64,000 nucleotides of DNA from Aneurinibacillus sp. REN35 (GCF_041379945.2 NZ_JBFTXJ020000001.1:434001-498000); one strand, 5' to 3'. Counted from the stretch's first letter, positions 53,403-63,006 are shown. The notes: generated by a model not told the origin, from the sequence alone. Numbers and translations are program-made.

Positions 53403-54267
53403 CTTCAGTACACAGGAAGTGGCACATATTGTCAATGATCAGAATCTGTATAAGGATATACAGCTTTCTGCAGCAAAGGATGAAATTGTGTACTTACACG
53501 GGCTTGGTGTTATTGCCGCTGATCATGGCACCCCCTTATTCAAACCACAGGAAAAATTGACACGTGCTGACCTGGCGTATTGGATTGGATCGTTCCTGCA
53601 TCTAATGGGCGATGACCGTCATGTGAAGCCAGAGGATCTTGCAAAAGAGGCAGTAAAACAGGGATATGTATCTTCACTGCAGGGAAATGCAACGTATAAA
53701 GATGTGAATCATGCGTATTTTGAAGGGCAATTAAAAGTTGAACAGCCTGACGGCGAATTGACACGAGAGGAATTTGCCTTGTTCGTAGCCAAGAATCGTA
53801 CGCAGAACGTTAATGGCAAAACATTATACGATATAGCTGAATATGAGCCGGGCCCAGCCGGTATCGTAGAGGCGGTTAGCGTTCAAGAAGCGAAGGGGGC
53901 TGAGGGAAGCACAGGGAAAATCTATTCCTTAAAGGTAAATGGAAATAGGTTCGTACTAAGTGCTCATCCAAATGTTTTGCACGGAGCCGTTGATCCGTTT
54001 ACTTGGGAGGGAAAAAGAATTACAGAATCCTGGCTGATGAAGGTGGACAAAGGGGAGCAGCATATTCAACTGCTTACTTTTGCACAGAATTCTACGGTGT
54101 CGCATTCAGTAAAGGAACAAGGGACAGCTGGTATTCAGGAGAATCATGCTGTAGGCGTGCAAGCCGATTCCAAAACAGCATCTCCACTTATACTGGCAGT
54201 GGTGGGCATATTTTTTGTTTGCCTCGTATTCTTATTATTTGTAAAGAAAAAGAGAAGAAATGAATGA
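53402..54267 (+). pseudogene. SLH-domain membrane-anchored protein, 5' end lost
   Basis: A roughly 280-codon frame with no proper start (GTG 53419 is the first in-frame possibility). It contains an S-layer-homology repeat (LYKDIQLSAAKDEIVYLHGL then FKPQEKLTRADLAYWIGSFL) and a second weaker one (ELTREEFALFVAKN). A beta-rich region (GKIYSLKVNGNRFVLSAH, WEGKRITESWLMKVD) is followed by a C-terminal membrane span and basic tail (FLLFVKKKRRNE). It was probably a cell-surface protein of the Fur-controlled operon. The 5' end is fused out of frame to the permease stub. Confidence 0.6.
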
Positions 54268-54273
54268 AGAGTG

Positions 54274-54309
54274 TCGGAGAGGTAGAGCGTTCATCTGTTC
54301 TGCCTCTCC
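54274..54309 (+). repeat. 36-bp hairpin repeat, copy 1
   Basis: GGAGAGGTAGAGC pairs with GTTCTGCCTCTCC (two G-U pairs) around a short loop. The 36-base element recurs at 62130-62165 in the same orientation with 3 differences. Both copies lie just after a plus-strand gene and before a convergent minus-strand gene, but neither has an adjoining T-run. Confidence 0.75.
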
Positions 54310-54374
54310 TCTATGTCTTATCATTATGCCTATTACTATCTTCGTGTAAGTAGAAAGGAGGGTGTAAACATTGG

Positions 54375-55889
54375 TTATGGCAGACTTGGTAGCAAATTAA
54401 GCATCATTGCTGCTTGTAGGGCAAGCCAAAGTTCGGCCACGTTGCCAGTATCATCGAGTCGACGTCCTGTGATTTGTTCAATTCGGTTAATACGATAGAC
54501 TAGTGTTTGCTTATGAATATGTAGTTTCTTAGAGGCGCTTTGCCAGGAGCGATTTTCATGTAAGTAAATATATAGTGTCATGGCTAATTGGCTGTTATTT
54601 CTAGCATCATATGCTAGCAGGTCACCGATAACCTGTTCTACAAGTTCCCGACATTCATTCCTGCTTCGTGGTAAAAAAGGAGACACTGGTGATTCTTCAT
54701 TATAGTAGACGAGGGACTTTTCGTGCGTCTCTGCTGCGCGTAATGCCCATAGTGCCTCTTGATATGCTTCGGATATACGAGAAGGACGTCCGAGAACATT
54801 ACTAACTCCTATGCGTACGTGCGTCGGTAATTCAGCCTGCAAACCAGAAATCGTATCTGTAGCGGCAGGTAGGAGGAACAGAAGGATAGAACCCCGGCGA
54901 GTTAACAGATGAGGAATACTCCGAGCATGCAATTGCAGATGAAGCCACGTATGCTCAAATGGCTCTGCTCCTGCTGAACAGGCGACAATACATTGTGGTT
55001 CCTCTCCAAGTTCATATTCAGCCAATAAAAGATGGGCAGCATCAGCGCTAAGCCGACCGTCTATGAGGCCTGTCATGATTTCAGATCCTAATCGCCGCTG
55101 ACGTTCATGCAGCGCTGTATCCTTCTCAACGACTAATCCGACAATGGTTGCGATATGGCGTAACACGAGGTTGTCGGGAATATCTGTTGACCTAATAACA
55201 GCATGCAGAAGTGCAGGCCGAGAAGCGGGGACGGACAGCTGCATAACAGTGGTTTCTCCCCATTCTATACGTTGAGGAAACGAATGAGAAATAGCGTTTA
55301 TATGTATGTGCTCAAGTAATTCCGCCATTGTATTTGGTAGTTTGATATCGCGAAATAATGATTGTCCGTTAGTCGGGTCGAGTACATATAATGTACAGTT
55401 AATCATTTCACCTAGCATTTTCAATATGGTTATAGGAGAAGTGTTGTGAATAGACTGACGAGCCATCTCGTATATGCGCAATGTTTGAACCACTCGTGCA
55501 TGCTCTTTATGCGTATTTGCATTTGCTACAGCTCGTGAAAGGGCAATCCATGGAACCTCATATGCTGTCAACAAAACAGGAAAGGCGTTGCGATCGGCTT
55601 CAGCTAACAAAGAATTAGTTAGCTCAGGGGCATACAAGCCTTCTGCGATAGCAATACCGCTTGCACCTGCATGTGCCAAGCGCTGTAAATATGTCTCTTG
55701 CTCCTGTGCAATTCGGGGAATAGCGAGACCAGTAGTCATAATTAACTCGCCGCCGGTTAGCCATGGGGTAGGATCATGCAGTTCACATACGTGTGCCCAT
55801 GTAATCTCGCGTTCTAAGCCGGTAGTGCCTGCGATAACTTCCGTATACAAATGTGGATCATTAACTAATTCACGTACAGTGATTGTCAT
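54375..55889 (-). CDS. PucR-family transcriptional regulator
   Basis: A 504-residue protein with the PucR plan: an N-terminal purine-catabolism-type domain (MTITVRELVNDPHLYTEVIA, GGELIMTTGLAI), a central GGDEF-like (CdaR) region, and a C-terminal PucR helix-turn-helix (TLYIYLHENRSWQSASKKLH, HKQTLVYRINRIEQITGRRL). Family members respond to purine breakdown products, amides or other nitrogen compounds. It diverges from hydantoinase/oxoprolinase genes and probably controls them. ATG 55889 (AGGATG upstream) is preferred to 55895. Confidence 0.9.
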   Translation of the reverse strand: MTITVRELVNDPHLYTEVIAGTTGLEREITWAHVCELHDPTPWLTGGELIMTTGLAIPRIAQEQETYLQRLAHAGASGIAIAEGLYAPELTNSLLAEADRNAFPVLLTAYEVPWIALSRAVANANTHKEHARVVQTLRIYEMARQSIHNTSPITILKMLGEMINCTLYVLDPTNGQSLFRDIKLPNTMAELLEHIHINAISHSFPQRIEWGETTVMQLSVPASRPALLHAVIRSTDIPDNLVLRHIATIVGLVVEKDTALHERQRRLGSEIMTGLIDGRLSADAAHLLLAEYELGEEPQCIVACSAGAEPFEHTWLHLQLHARSIPHLLTRRGSILLFLLPAATDTISGLQAELPTHVRIGVSNVLGRPSRISEAYQEALWALRAAETHEKSLVYYNEESPVSPFLPRSRNECRELVEQVIGDLLAYDARNNSQLAMTLYIYLHENRSWQSASKKLHIHKQTLVYRINRIEQITGRRLDDTGNVAELWLALQAAMMLNLLPSLP

Positions 55890-56004
55890 AAGCATTCATC
55901 CTATCGTATGAAGTTGGTGATAAAGTTTGTTCTTCTAGCGTATTGTTTGCATCTTATTCCACGTACTATACTGAATTTACTGATTATACTGATTTTTATA
56001 TGAA

Positions 56005-56022
56005 AGTATATCAAGTATATCA
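56005..56022. promoter_or_regulatory. Tandem 9-base repeat, possible PucR operator
   Basis: AGTATATCA occurs twice head-to-tail in the divergent intergenic region, about 100 bases before the hyuA start. A TATACT -10-like hexamer lies upstream at 55967-55972. The operator role is inference. Confidence 0.35.
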
Positions 56023-56121
56023 TTTTGGAATTGGAGACGAAAGGAAGCAGTATCCATACGGCCTAGTGCTGTAGTGGATAGTAGAGGTTGAAGAGAAACG
56101 AATGAAGAAGGAGGAAGACAG

Positions 56122-58182
56122 ATGCTACGAGTTGGAATTGATGTTGGAGGAACCTTTACTGATCTTTTTGCGTGGGAAGAAGGAGCAGAGGGGGCTACTC
56201 GCATACGTACAGCGAAGGTGCTATCAACCCCACATGATCCTGTGATTGGATTTATGAATGCGCTTGCAGAGGCGGGGATTACGCCTGCTGAGATCGGTAC
56301 GATCATTCATGGCACAACGATTGGGACGAATGCCTTAATTGAGCGAAAATATCCTGAACCGGCACTCGTGACGACGGCAGGATTCCGCGATACCTTAGAA
56401 ATTGGGCGCCAGCGCCGCCGCCACCTTTATGATCCCTACCAAGTCAAATCTCGTCCTCTCATTCGTCGAAGTCGCCGCTTCACAGTGAATGAAAAGCTAG
56501 GCGCTGATGGAACAACGGTAAAGCCGCTTGATCATGATGAAGCACAACAAGTAGCTGAGCATATCGCTGCCCTTGGTATCCAAAATGTGGCCATTTCTTT
56601 TATTAACTCCTATGTTGACGGTCGGCATGAACAGGAGATGCGTGATATCCTGTTGCAGTTGATTCCGGATGCGCGTATCGCCTTATCTTCCGAAACACGT
56701 CCTAAGGTCCGTGAACTAGGCCGTTTTGTTACAACCGCTGTACGAGCTGCTTTATTTCCTGTTGTGAGTGACTATTTTACCCGCTTGGAAGCACGCCTGG
56801 CTGAGGCAGGGTCAACCGCACCACTCTTTATTGTTAAGAGTAATGGAGGAATGATGCGAAGCACAACTGCCAAAGAACGCCCTGAAGAACTAATTGAATC
56901 TGGACCTGCAGGCGGTGTTGCCGCAGGCGGCTTTCTCAGCACGCTGCTGGGTATACAAAATATGATTGTTACAGACGTAGGTGGTACTAGTTATGAGGCC
57001 TGCCTGATGGAGAACGGCCGTGGCTTGGTAACAGACGAATACGAGCTTGAATGGGAAATGCCAATTATTACTCCAATGCTTGATATTCGGAGTATTGGTG
57101 CAGGGGGTGGTTCGATTGCATGGATTGATCAAGGAGGATCGTTACGTGTCGGCCCACAAAGTGCGGGAGCGGACCCAGGTCCTGCCTGCTATGGTCGTGG
57201 CGGAACTCGACCAACTGTAACAGATGCAAATCTTGTGCTTGGACGTCTAAATCCGACATTAAGCGGCAAATTCCAGCTGGATTATGAGGCTGCGGTAACG
57301 GCTATTCGTACGGTTGCAGAACCGCTTGGCTTATCTGTTCTCGATTGTGCGGAAGGTATCATTGAGATTGTATGTGAAAATATGGCAGGTGCCATCCGTA
57401 TGGTGTCAACTGATCGTGGACGTGACCCGCGAGATCAAACACTGGTATCTTTTGGTGGAGCAGGTGGGTTGCATGCATACAATGTTGCACGTGCCGCCGG
57501 CATTAATCGAATTCTGATCCCTCCTTTTGCGGGTGTTGCTTGCGCGTTTGGCGCTACTACGATGGAGGTGCGACATGATCTTGAAGCAACCTTCTATATG
57601 CCGGTTGAGGGACTTAATCCAATTGAGTTAACGCGAGCATTTGACAAGCTAGAGAAAGAATGCCGCCATTTGTTGGAGACTGATGGGATAACAGCACAGC
57701 AGATGACATTTGAGCGCAATGCCCTGATGCGCTATATCGGTCAATCGTATGAAGTGCCTACACCGGTGCCCATTGGTGATCTTGATGCCGCTATGGTCGC
57801 TGAGGTTGCTGCTTCCTTCCACGGGGAGCATGAACGTGAATACGGCGTCTCATCGGAATCTTTCCCAGTTTCTTTTGTCACCTTGCGTGTGACAGGATAT
57901 GGACAAATAGTTAAACCGGAGGCTAACGATCTGGCAGAGGTGCTTGGAGAGAGCGGCTTAAGCAAGGAACATGCGGCTAAAGAGCAGCGGGAGGTTTACT
58001 TTGGGGGACAGCATTACATGGTAGAAGTCTATGACCCAACTCATCTAAGTGAAGGTCAACTCATATATGGACCGGCAGTTATTGAACAGCCTGACAGTGG
58101 AATCGTTCTGCCGCATCATGCATTGGCACAGGTAGATCAGTACGGCAATATTATCATCACTACAGAGGAGGGTATACGATGA
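56122..58182 (+). CDS. hyuA: Hydantoinase/oxoprolinase family protein, A subunit
   Basis: A 686-residue ATP-dependent ring-opening or carboxylating subunit with the actin-like ATPase start GIDVGGTFTDLFAWE and IIHGTTIGTNALIERK. Further segments are FIKSNGGMM-like (VKSNGGMMRSTTA), ESGPAGGVAAGGFL, DVGGTSYEA and FGGAGGLHAYNVARAAG. Members act on N-methylhydantoin, 5-oxoproline, acetone or acetophenone together with the B subunit. GAAGGAGG precedes the start, and its 3' end overlaps hyuB by 4 bases. Confidence 0.92.
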   Translation: MLRVGIDVGGTFTDLFAWEEGAEGATRIRTAKVLSTPHDPVIGFMNALAEAGITPAEIGTIIHGTTIGTNALIERKYPEPALVTTAGFRDTLEIGRQRRRHLYDPYQVKSRPLIRRSRRFTVNEKLGADGTTVKPLDHDEAQQVAEHIAALGIQNVAISFINSYVDGRHEQEMRDILLQLIPDARIALSSETRPKVRELGRFVTTAVRAALFPVVSDYFTRLEARLAEAGSTAPLFIVKSNGGMMRSTTAKERPEELIESGPAGGVAAGGFLSTLLGIQNMIVTDVGGTSYEACLMENGRGLVTDEYELEWEMPIITPMLDIRSIGAGGGSIAWIDQGGSLRVGPQSAGADPGPACYGRGGTRPTVTDANLVLGRLNPTLSGKFQLDYEAAVTAIRTVAEPLGLSVLDCAEGIIEIVCENMAGAIRMVSTDRGRDPRDQTLVSFGGAGGLHAYNVARAAGINRILIPPFAGVACAFGATTMEVRHDLEATFYMPVEGLNPIELTRAFDKLEKECRHLLETDGITAQQMTFERNALMRYIGQSYEVPTPVPIGDLDAAMVAEVAASFHGEHEREYGVSSESFPVSFVTLRVTGYGQIVKPEANDLAEVLGESGLSKEHAAKEQREVYFGGQHYMVEVYDPTHLSEGQLIYGPAVIEQPDSGIVLPHHALAQVDQYGNIIITTEEGIR

Positions 58183-59954
58183 CAACCATTAATACAGGAA
58201 CTGTTCAGCGTCAGCTTGATCCCATTACCTTTGAAGTTTTGCGTCGGTCGTTCGAGTATACATGCGAACGAATGAGCTTGGTGTTACAAAAGGCGTCATT
58301 CTCACCAATCATTTATGATATGGTTGATTATTCCAATGCTATTTTTGATCCGGATATCAATTTAATTGGTCAGACGGCTAACTGTCCTGTTCATATTGCG
58401 GCCATGCATTTCAGCGCACGTGCTTCACTTAAGCGATTTCCAATTGAAGAGCTCGGCCCTGATGATGTCATTATTCTTAATGATCCTTATGAAGGTGGTA
58501 CCCATACTCCTGACGTTACAATGACGATGCCTGTATTCTATGAAGATGCGCTGCTTGGCTTTGCGGTAAGCCGGGCGCATTGGACCGATGTCGGCGGTGG
58601 TTTTGATACGCACATTGCCGGAGAAGGGCTGCGTCTGCCTCCATCGATGCTGTATAAGGGAGGCGAGCCTAATACTGAATTGATTAATATTATTAAGAAT
58701 AGCACGCGTACCCCTCAGTACATAGAGGGCGATATTCAAGCGCAATTAGGTGCGCTGCGGGCAGCGCGTGATGAGTTTATTCGCCTTGCTGATAAATATG
58801 GGGCTGATGTTGTGCGACAGGGCATGCGTGAAGTTCTTGATTATACTCAGCAGATGACGAAAGAAGCAATTAGCCAAATTCCTAACGGTGTTTACAGGGC
58901 AAGTGATTATATTGATAGCGACGGATTTACTGATACGCCTATCCAACTGCACGTCACATTGACTGTTACTGAAGATCGGATTGAGGTCGACTTTACAGGG
59001 AGTGATCCTGTTGCCGTTGGTCCTATCAATTCGCCGTATGCGAATACAGCCTCGGCTGTCTACTACTCGCTCAAGTTCTTTCTCAACCCGGAAGCACCAG
59101 CCAATGCCGGTATGTATCGTCAGATTGATTTGATCATTCCAGAGAACACTTGGTTAAACCCGCAGTGGCCAGCTCCAACGCTCGGATGTACGACGGTCGC
59201 TTCTTCTAAGGTCACGGCAGCGCTCTGGATGGCGCTCGCTCAGGCGATCCCTGATCGCATTGTGGCTCCAACCTGTTCTGATGCTAACTGGTTTGTAGCA
59301 AGCTCGGTTGATCCTGCTACTAATGAACTGCATGTATTTACAGATTTGCCTGCAGGAGGATGGGGTGGTACGCCAACACATGATGGTATGCATGTAACGA
59401 TGGATCCACTTGGGAACTGCCAGAATCTCCCTGCTGAAATTGCTGAGCTTCTATTTCCAGTGCGTTATAATGCCTATGAAATGCGGACCGATTCGGCCGG
59501 CGCAGGGCGCTACCGTGGTGGCGTGGGAGTGCGACTAGAAGTAGAATTTCTTGGGCGTGGGGAGATGATCTGGATGGAGTGCTCGCGAACACGTGAAGGA
59601 TCTCCAGGCGTTAACGGAGGATTGCAATCGGCACGACAGCGCCAAATGCGCAAAGACAGAACAGGTGTGCTAGAAACAATTGGTGGATTAGCGGAAGATG
59701 GCACGTGGCATCCGCAAATGTTAGGTGGTATTCACTTTCAGCCAGGTGAGTCGTTCGTCTTCGAGAGTACCGGTGGCGGGGGATGGGGCGATGCCCTAAC
59801 CCGTGACCCTGAGCTTGTTGCCCGAGACGTACGAGATGATATTGTTTCAAGGGAGAAGGCTGCCAGCCTATATGGTGTTGTGCTTACAGATGATTTGTTG
59901 GTTGACGAACTGGCAACCAAAGTGAAACGAACACAGGCCCGTAGTCAATCATAG
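58179..59954 (+). CDS. hyuB: Hydantoinase/oxoprolinase family protein, B subunit
   Basis: A 591-residue HyuB protein. Typical segments are DPITFEVLRRSFEYTCERMS at the start, then VDYSNAIFDPD, NDPYEGGTHTPDVTM, the zinc-site-like SRAHWTDVGG, and near the C-terminus GAGRYRGGVGVRLEVEF and ESTGGGGWGDALTRDPE. It overlaps hyuA by ATGA. Substrate class (cyclic amide or ketone) cannot be decided from sequence; the PucR neighbour favours a nitrogen heterocycle. Confidence 0.92.
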   Translation: MTTINTGTVQRQLDPITFEVLRRSFEYTCERMSLVLQKASFSPIIYDMVDYSNAIFDPDINLIGQTANCPVHIAAMHFSARASLKRFPIEELGPDDVIILNDPYEGGTHTPDVTMTMPVFYEDALLGFAVSRAHWTDVGGGFDTHIAGEGLRLPPSMLYKGGEPNTELINIIKNSTRTPQYIEGDIQAQLGALRAARDEFIRLADKYGADVVRQGMREVLDYTQQMTKEAISQIPNGVYRASDYIDSDGFTDTPIQLHVTLTVTEDRIEVDFTGSDPVAVGPINSPYANTASAVYYSLKFFLNPEAPANAGMYRQIDLIIPENTWLNPQWPAPTLGCTTVASSKVTAALWMALAQAIPDRIVAPTCSDANWFVASSVDPATNELHVFTDLPAGGWGGTPTHDGMHVTMDPLGNCQNLPAEIAELLFPVRYNAYEMRTDSAGAGRYRGGVGVRLEVEFLGRGEMIWMECSRTREGSPGVNGGLQSARQRQMRKDRTGVLETIGGLAEDGTWHPQMLGGIHFQPGESFVFESTGGGGWGDALTRDPELVARDVRDDIVSREKAASLYGVVLTDDLLVDELATKVKRTQARSQS

Positions 59955-60011
59955 AACAGGTTAGCTGTGTATCATTTGCAGTCTTACTATATTGATGTAT
60001 TTATTTTATAT

Positions 60012-60039
60012 GGAGGTAGGGATAATAATCTCTACCTCC
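60012..60039. terminator. Hairpin between hyuB and the flavin oxidoreductase gene
   Basis: GGAGGTAG pairs with CTACCTCC across a 12-nt loop. There is no T-run on the plus side, so it may be a processing or partial stop signal rather than a terminator. Confidence 0.45.
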
Positions 60040-60095
60040 TTCATAATAGCTGCATTGTTGTATAAGCATCTTATTTGTGAAGGGATGAAAGAGCA

Positions 60096-62084
60096 ATGGC
60101 TCATTTTAAACACTTATTTACAAAAGTTATCATTGGTAATACAGAGTTGAAAAATCGAATTTTGAGTACCGCTCATCAGACGAATCATGTGATAGACGGC
60201 ATACCTACATCAGAGATGACAGCGTATCATGTTGCCCGCGCTAGAGGAGGAGTGGGGCTTATCTTTCTTGAGGCAGCAGCGGTGCATCGATCAGGGATGC
60301 TGACCAGCCACACGATTGCAGGGTATGACAAAAAAGTAGTACCGGCTTATTCAGCAATTGCTGAACAGATGCATTCATATGGAACAAAGGTATTTGCTCA
60401 ACTGTTTCATGGGGGTAGAGAAGTAATATCAAGTGAGTATCGCCATGCAGCGTGGGCGCCCTCAGCGGAACCAAGTCTGCGCTTCGGAGCGATGCCTAAG
60501 CCAATGAATCTGGAAGAGATTGAGGAAGTAATCGCTGGGTTTGCGTTATCAGCCAGATTAGCTAAAGAGGCCGGGCTTGATGGAGTGGAAATCGCCTGTT
60601 CTCATGGATATCTACCCGCGCAATTTTGGTCTAGCCATACGAATCATCGAACCGATCAATATGGTGGTTCCTTTGCGAATCGTATGCGTTTTATTCTTGA
60701 AGTATTGGAGCGCGTATGGAAAGCCGTAGGTGAAGATTTTACGGTAGGAATTCGGATCAGTGCAGAAGAAATGACCATGGATGGTACGACGATAACAGAT
60801 GCGATAACGATCGTTGAGTACTTGGTAGAGCGAACGAGAATTGATTTTATTAATGTCACATCTGGAGATTCCAGCACGTATGCAGGCTCTACTCATATTG
60901 CTCCTCCTTCACCTATGAAGCATGCATATAATTCTCCTCATGCGTTTAAAATTCGGATGGCTGGCGCTGTCCCTGTCTTTGTAGGAACGCGGATTGTTGA
61001 TCCTGTAGAAGCAGAGCAGATCGTAGCTGCGGGAAAAGCGGATGTTGTAGGGATGACACGGGCGTTAATTGTAGATCCAGAAATGCCAAACAAAGCACGA
61101 GAAGGTCATCTTCAATCTATCGACGCTTGTCTGGGCTGTCTTCAGGCTTGCATTGGGCATTATCACAAGGGTCTTGCCATTGGATGTGTTCAAAATCCGA
61201 TGGCTGGTAAGGAAGAAGGATTGCTGCCACTGCTTGAGCAGTCGAGAATGAAGCAGGATGTAGTTGTGATCGGAGCAGGACCAGCCGGACTGCAAGCAGC
61301 TTTATCTGCTGATGCTTACGGTCACAAGGTTACCCTTATTGATCAAAACGAAGCGATTGGGGGGTTGCTGCGAACCATGCGCCGGGCTCCGATGCGCCAA
61401 GAAGTTGCAGAAACCATGCTAGATAACTACGCTCGGAAATTGGCACAAAGTAATGTGAATATGGAATTGGGTCGTATGATCAGCCGAGAAGATATGATAG
61501 AAAGAAAGCCGGATGCTATTATTTGTGCTGTAGGCTCTAGACCTTATTTCCCCCATGTGGAAGGCGTCAATGATTCACGTGTTATAACGGTGGACAATCT
61601 TTTTGGTAGTGATCCGTGTGAAGTAGGACACCGGGCAGTCGTGTTTGATTTTGGAGGCGATTGGCCTGGAATCGAGGCTGCGCTATTTCTAGCAGAAAAA
61701 GGCCATGCTGTAACGCTTATCTCTGCTAAACTTTATATCGGTCAAGAGATACATCAGTATCTTCGTAATGAATATCTAAAGAAACTCTATCAATTACGAG
61801 TTCAACTTCGACCGCATTATGATTTTGGCGGGATTCGTGATAACCATATAATGATTCGAAATCTATTCTCACATGAAGTAGAGATGGTGGGAGAGTGGGA
61901 TACGGTTATTTTATCGCTAGGTCGTGTGCCGAATGTTGAGCTGTATGAACAAGTCAAGGACGCAGCTCCCATTGTCCGGCAGATTGGCGATTGCCTCGCA
62001 CCTCGTACGATAGAAGAAGCGACCTACGAGGGTCTTCTATCGGCGTTAGAGGTGGGGGTTGTTTCAACTACAGTTCAGATCTAG
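60096..62084 (+). CDS. Fe-S flavin NAD(P)H oxidoreductase (Old Yellow Enzyme plus FAD domain)
   Basis: A 662-residue protein with the 2,4-dienoyl-CoA reductase / trimethylamine dehydrogenase plan. An FMN TIM barrel covers about 1-340 (FAQLFHGGR, ACSHGYLPAQFWSSHTNHR). A [4Fe-4S] cluster is ligated by Cys345, Cys348, Cys352 and Cys364. A FAD/NAD(P)-binding part follows (VVVIGAGPAGLQAALSADAY, then FDFGGDWPGIEAALFLAEKG). It probably reduces a conjugated double bond or demethylates a substrate. It lies 141 bases after hyuB, probably in the same pathway, but a hairpin intervenes. Confidence 0.9.
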   Translation: MAHFKHLFTKVIIGNTELKNRILSTAHQTNHVIDGIPTSEMTAYHVARARGGVGLIFLEAAAVHRSGMLTSHTIAGYDKKVVPAYSAIAEQMHSYGTKVFAQLFHGGREVISSEYRHAAWAPSAEPSLRFGAMPKPMNLEEIEEVIAGFALSARLAKEAGLDGVEIACSHGYLPAQFWSSHTNHRTDQYGGSFANRMRFILEVLERVWKAVGEDFTVGIRISAEEMTMDGTTITDAITIVEYLVERTRIDFINVTSGDSSTYAGSTHIAPPSPMKHAYNSPHAFKIRMAGAVPVFVGTRIVDPVEAEQIVAAGKADVVGMTRALIVDPEMPNKAREGHLQSIDACLGCLQACIGHYHKGLAIGCVQNPMAGKEEGLLPLLEQSRMKQDVVVIGAGPAGLQAALSADAYGHKVTLIDQNEAIGGLLRTMRRAPMRQEVAETMLDNYARKLAQSNVNMELGRMISREDMIERKPDAIICAVGSRPYFPHVEGVNDSRVITVDNLFGSDPCEVGHRAVVFDFGGDWPGIEAALFLAEKGHAVTLISAKLYIGQEIHQYLRNEYLKKLYQLRVQLRPHYDFGGIRDNHIMIRNLFSHEVEMVGEWDTVILSLGRVPNVELYEQVKDAAPIVRQIGDCLAPRTIEEATYEGLLSALEVGVVSTTVQI

Positions 62085-62129
62085 GAGGAAATACATCAAA
62101 GACAGTCGCAAAAAAAGTAAATGATATGG

Positions 62130-62165
62130 TCGGAGAGGTAGAGCATTCCTGTGTTCTGCCTCTCC
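62130..62165 (+). repeat. 36-bp hairpin repeat, copy 2
   Basis: It matches copy 1 (54274-54309) at 33 of 36 bases in the same orientation, with both hairpin arms conserved. It lies between the oxidoreductase gene and the convergent RsbR-like gene. Confidence 0.75.
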
Positions 62166-62172
62166 ATCTGAG

Positions 62173-63006
62173 CTATTTAACCGTATGTAACGCTTGGGAG
62201 AGAGAAGAGGTAATGATCATGTTTTCAAAAGAGAGCCCTAATTGAATGGCTGTCTGTGCAATTTCCGGTCGTATCCCAGATAATGTAGAGGTAACGCCCA
62301 ATAGTTTGAGCGCTTTAATTATATTAAAAATCTGATCGGCTACCATCGTGTCAATAATCGCTACCCCTGACAGGTCGATAAAAAGGTGTGCAATACCCTG
62401 ACTTGCGCACTGTGAAAGTGTGTTTTCTAGAATTAATTTAGCTCGTGCTGTATCAATATCCCCTACTAAAGGAAGCAATGCGGTGTTGTTTTGCAGCTTG
62501 ATAATGGGGGAACTAAGCTCGTTTATCACTTTCTTTTGAACGAGTAATTTGGTCGATGTATTCTTATGATATTCTTCAATAAAAACACCGATGGAGAGGT
62601 TGAACGCTTTAACCGTGATATCATACCAGGAAAATATTTGATGCATCTCCACGCGATCTTCTTGTAAAAGGATAAATCTTTTAATGTACTTCAATACAAT
62701 TTCTTGGCACTTCATATATTCTCTAACAACATAATGGAGGGGGGTATCTAAGTGTTTGGGATCTTTTGCTATATTTTCTGACCATCGTTTAAAATCGGAA
62801 TAAAGATAGTTTTCATCTTTAATGAAGATTTTATAGAAATGAAGAAAGTAGTCTTGGTTTTGTTCCTTTAACTCATTAATGATTCTAGTGTCTGAGGAGA
62901 CATACATGGACTCAGGGTCATTATCTTCGACCGAATTATACCAATCCTCTGTTAGCTGAGGAGAGTGTGCCAGTAAAAAGTCATATAATTCTTGATTTTT
63001 CTGCAT
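62173..63006 (-). CDS. RsbR-like protein with STAS domain
   Basis: A 277-residue protein. The N-terminal half is helical and could be a non-haem-globin RsbR sensor domain (FLLAHSPQLTEDWYN, HYVVREYMKCQEIVLKYI). The C-terminal STAS domain at about 165-275 contains LPLVGDIDTARAKLI, LFIDLSGVAIIDTMVADQI (the phosphorylatable Thr region) and STLSGIRPEIAQTAI. Such proteins form stressosomes with RsbS and RsbT and feed the general stress response. Here it stands alone, without rsbS or rsbT. Confidence 0.88.
   Translation of the reverse strand: MQKNQELYDFLLAHSPQLTEDWYNSVEDNDPESMYVSSDTRIINELKEQNQDYFLHFYKIFIKDENYLYSDFKRWSENIAKDPKHLDTPLHYVVREYMKCQEIVLKYIKRFILLQEDRVEMHQIFSWYDITVKAFNLSIGVFIEEYHKNTSTKLLVQKKVINELSSPIIKLQNNTALLPLVGDIDTARAKLILENTLSQCASQGIAHLFIDLSGVAIIDTMVADQIFNIIKALKLLGVTSTLSGIRPEIAQTAIQLGLSFENMIITSSLSQALHTVK

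Noticed and set aside
54356-54400. AAAGGAGGGTG followed by a TTG-started nine-codon frame
   Set aside because: A good site but only nine codons, lying within the 3' end of the PucR gene on the other strand; chance is the simplest explanation.
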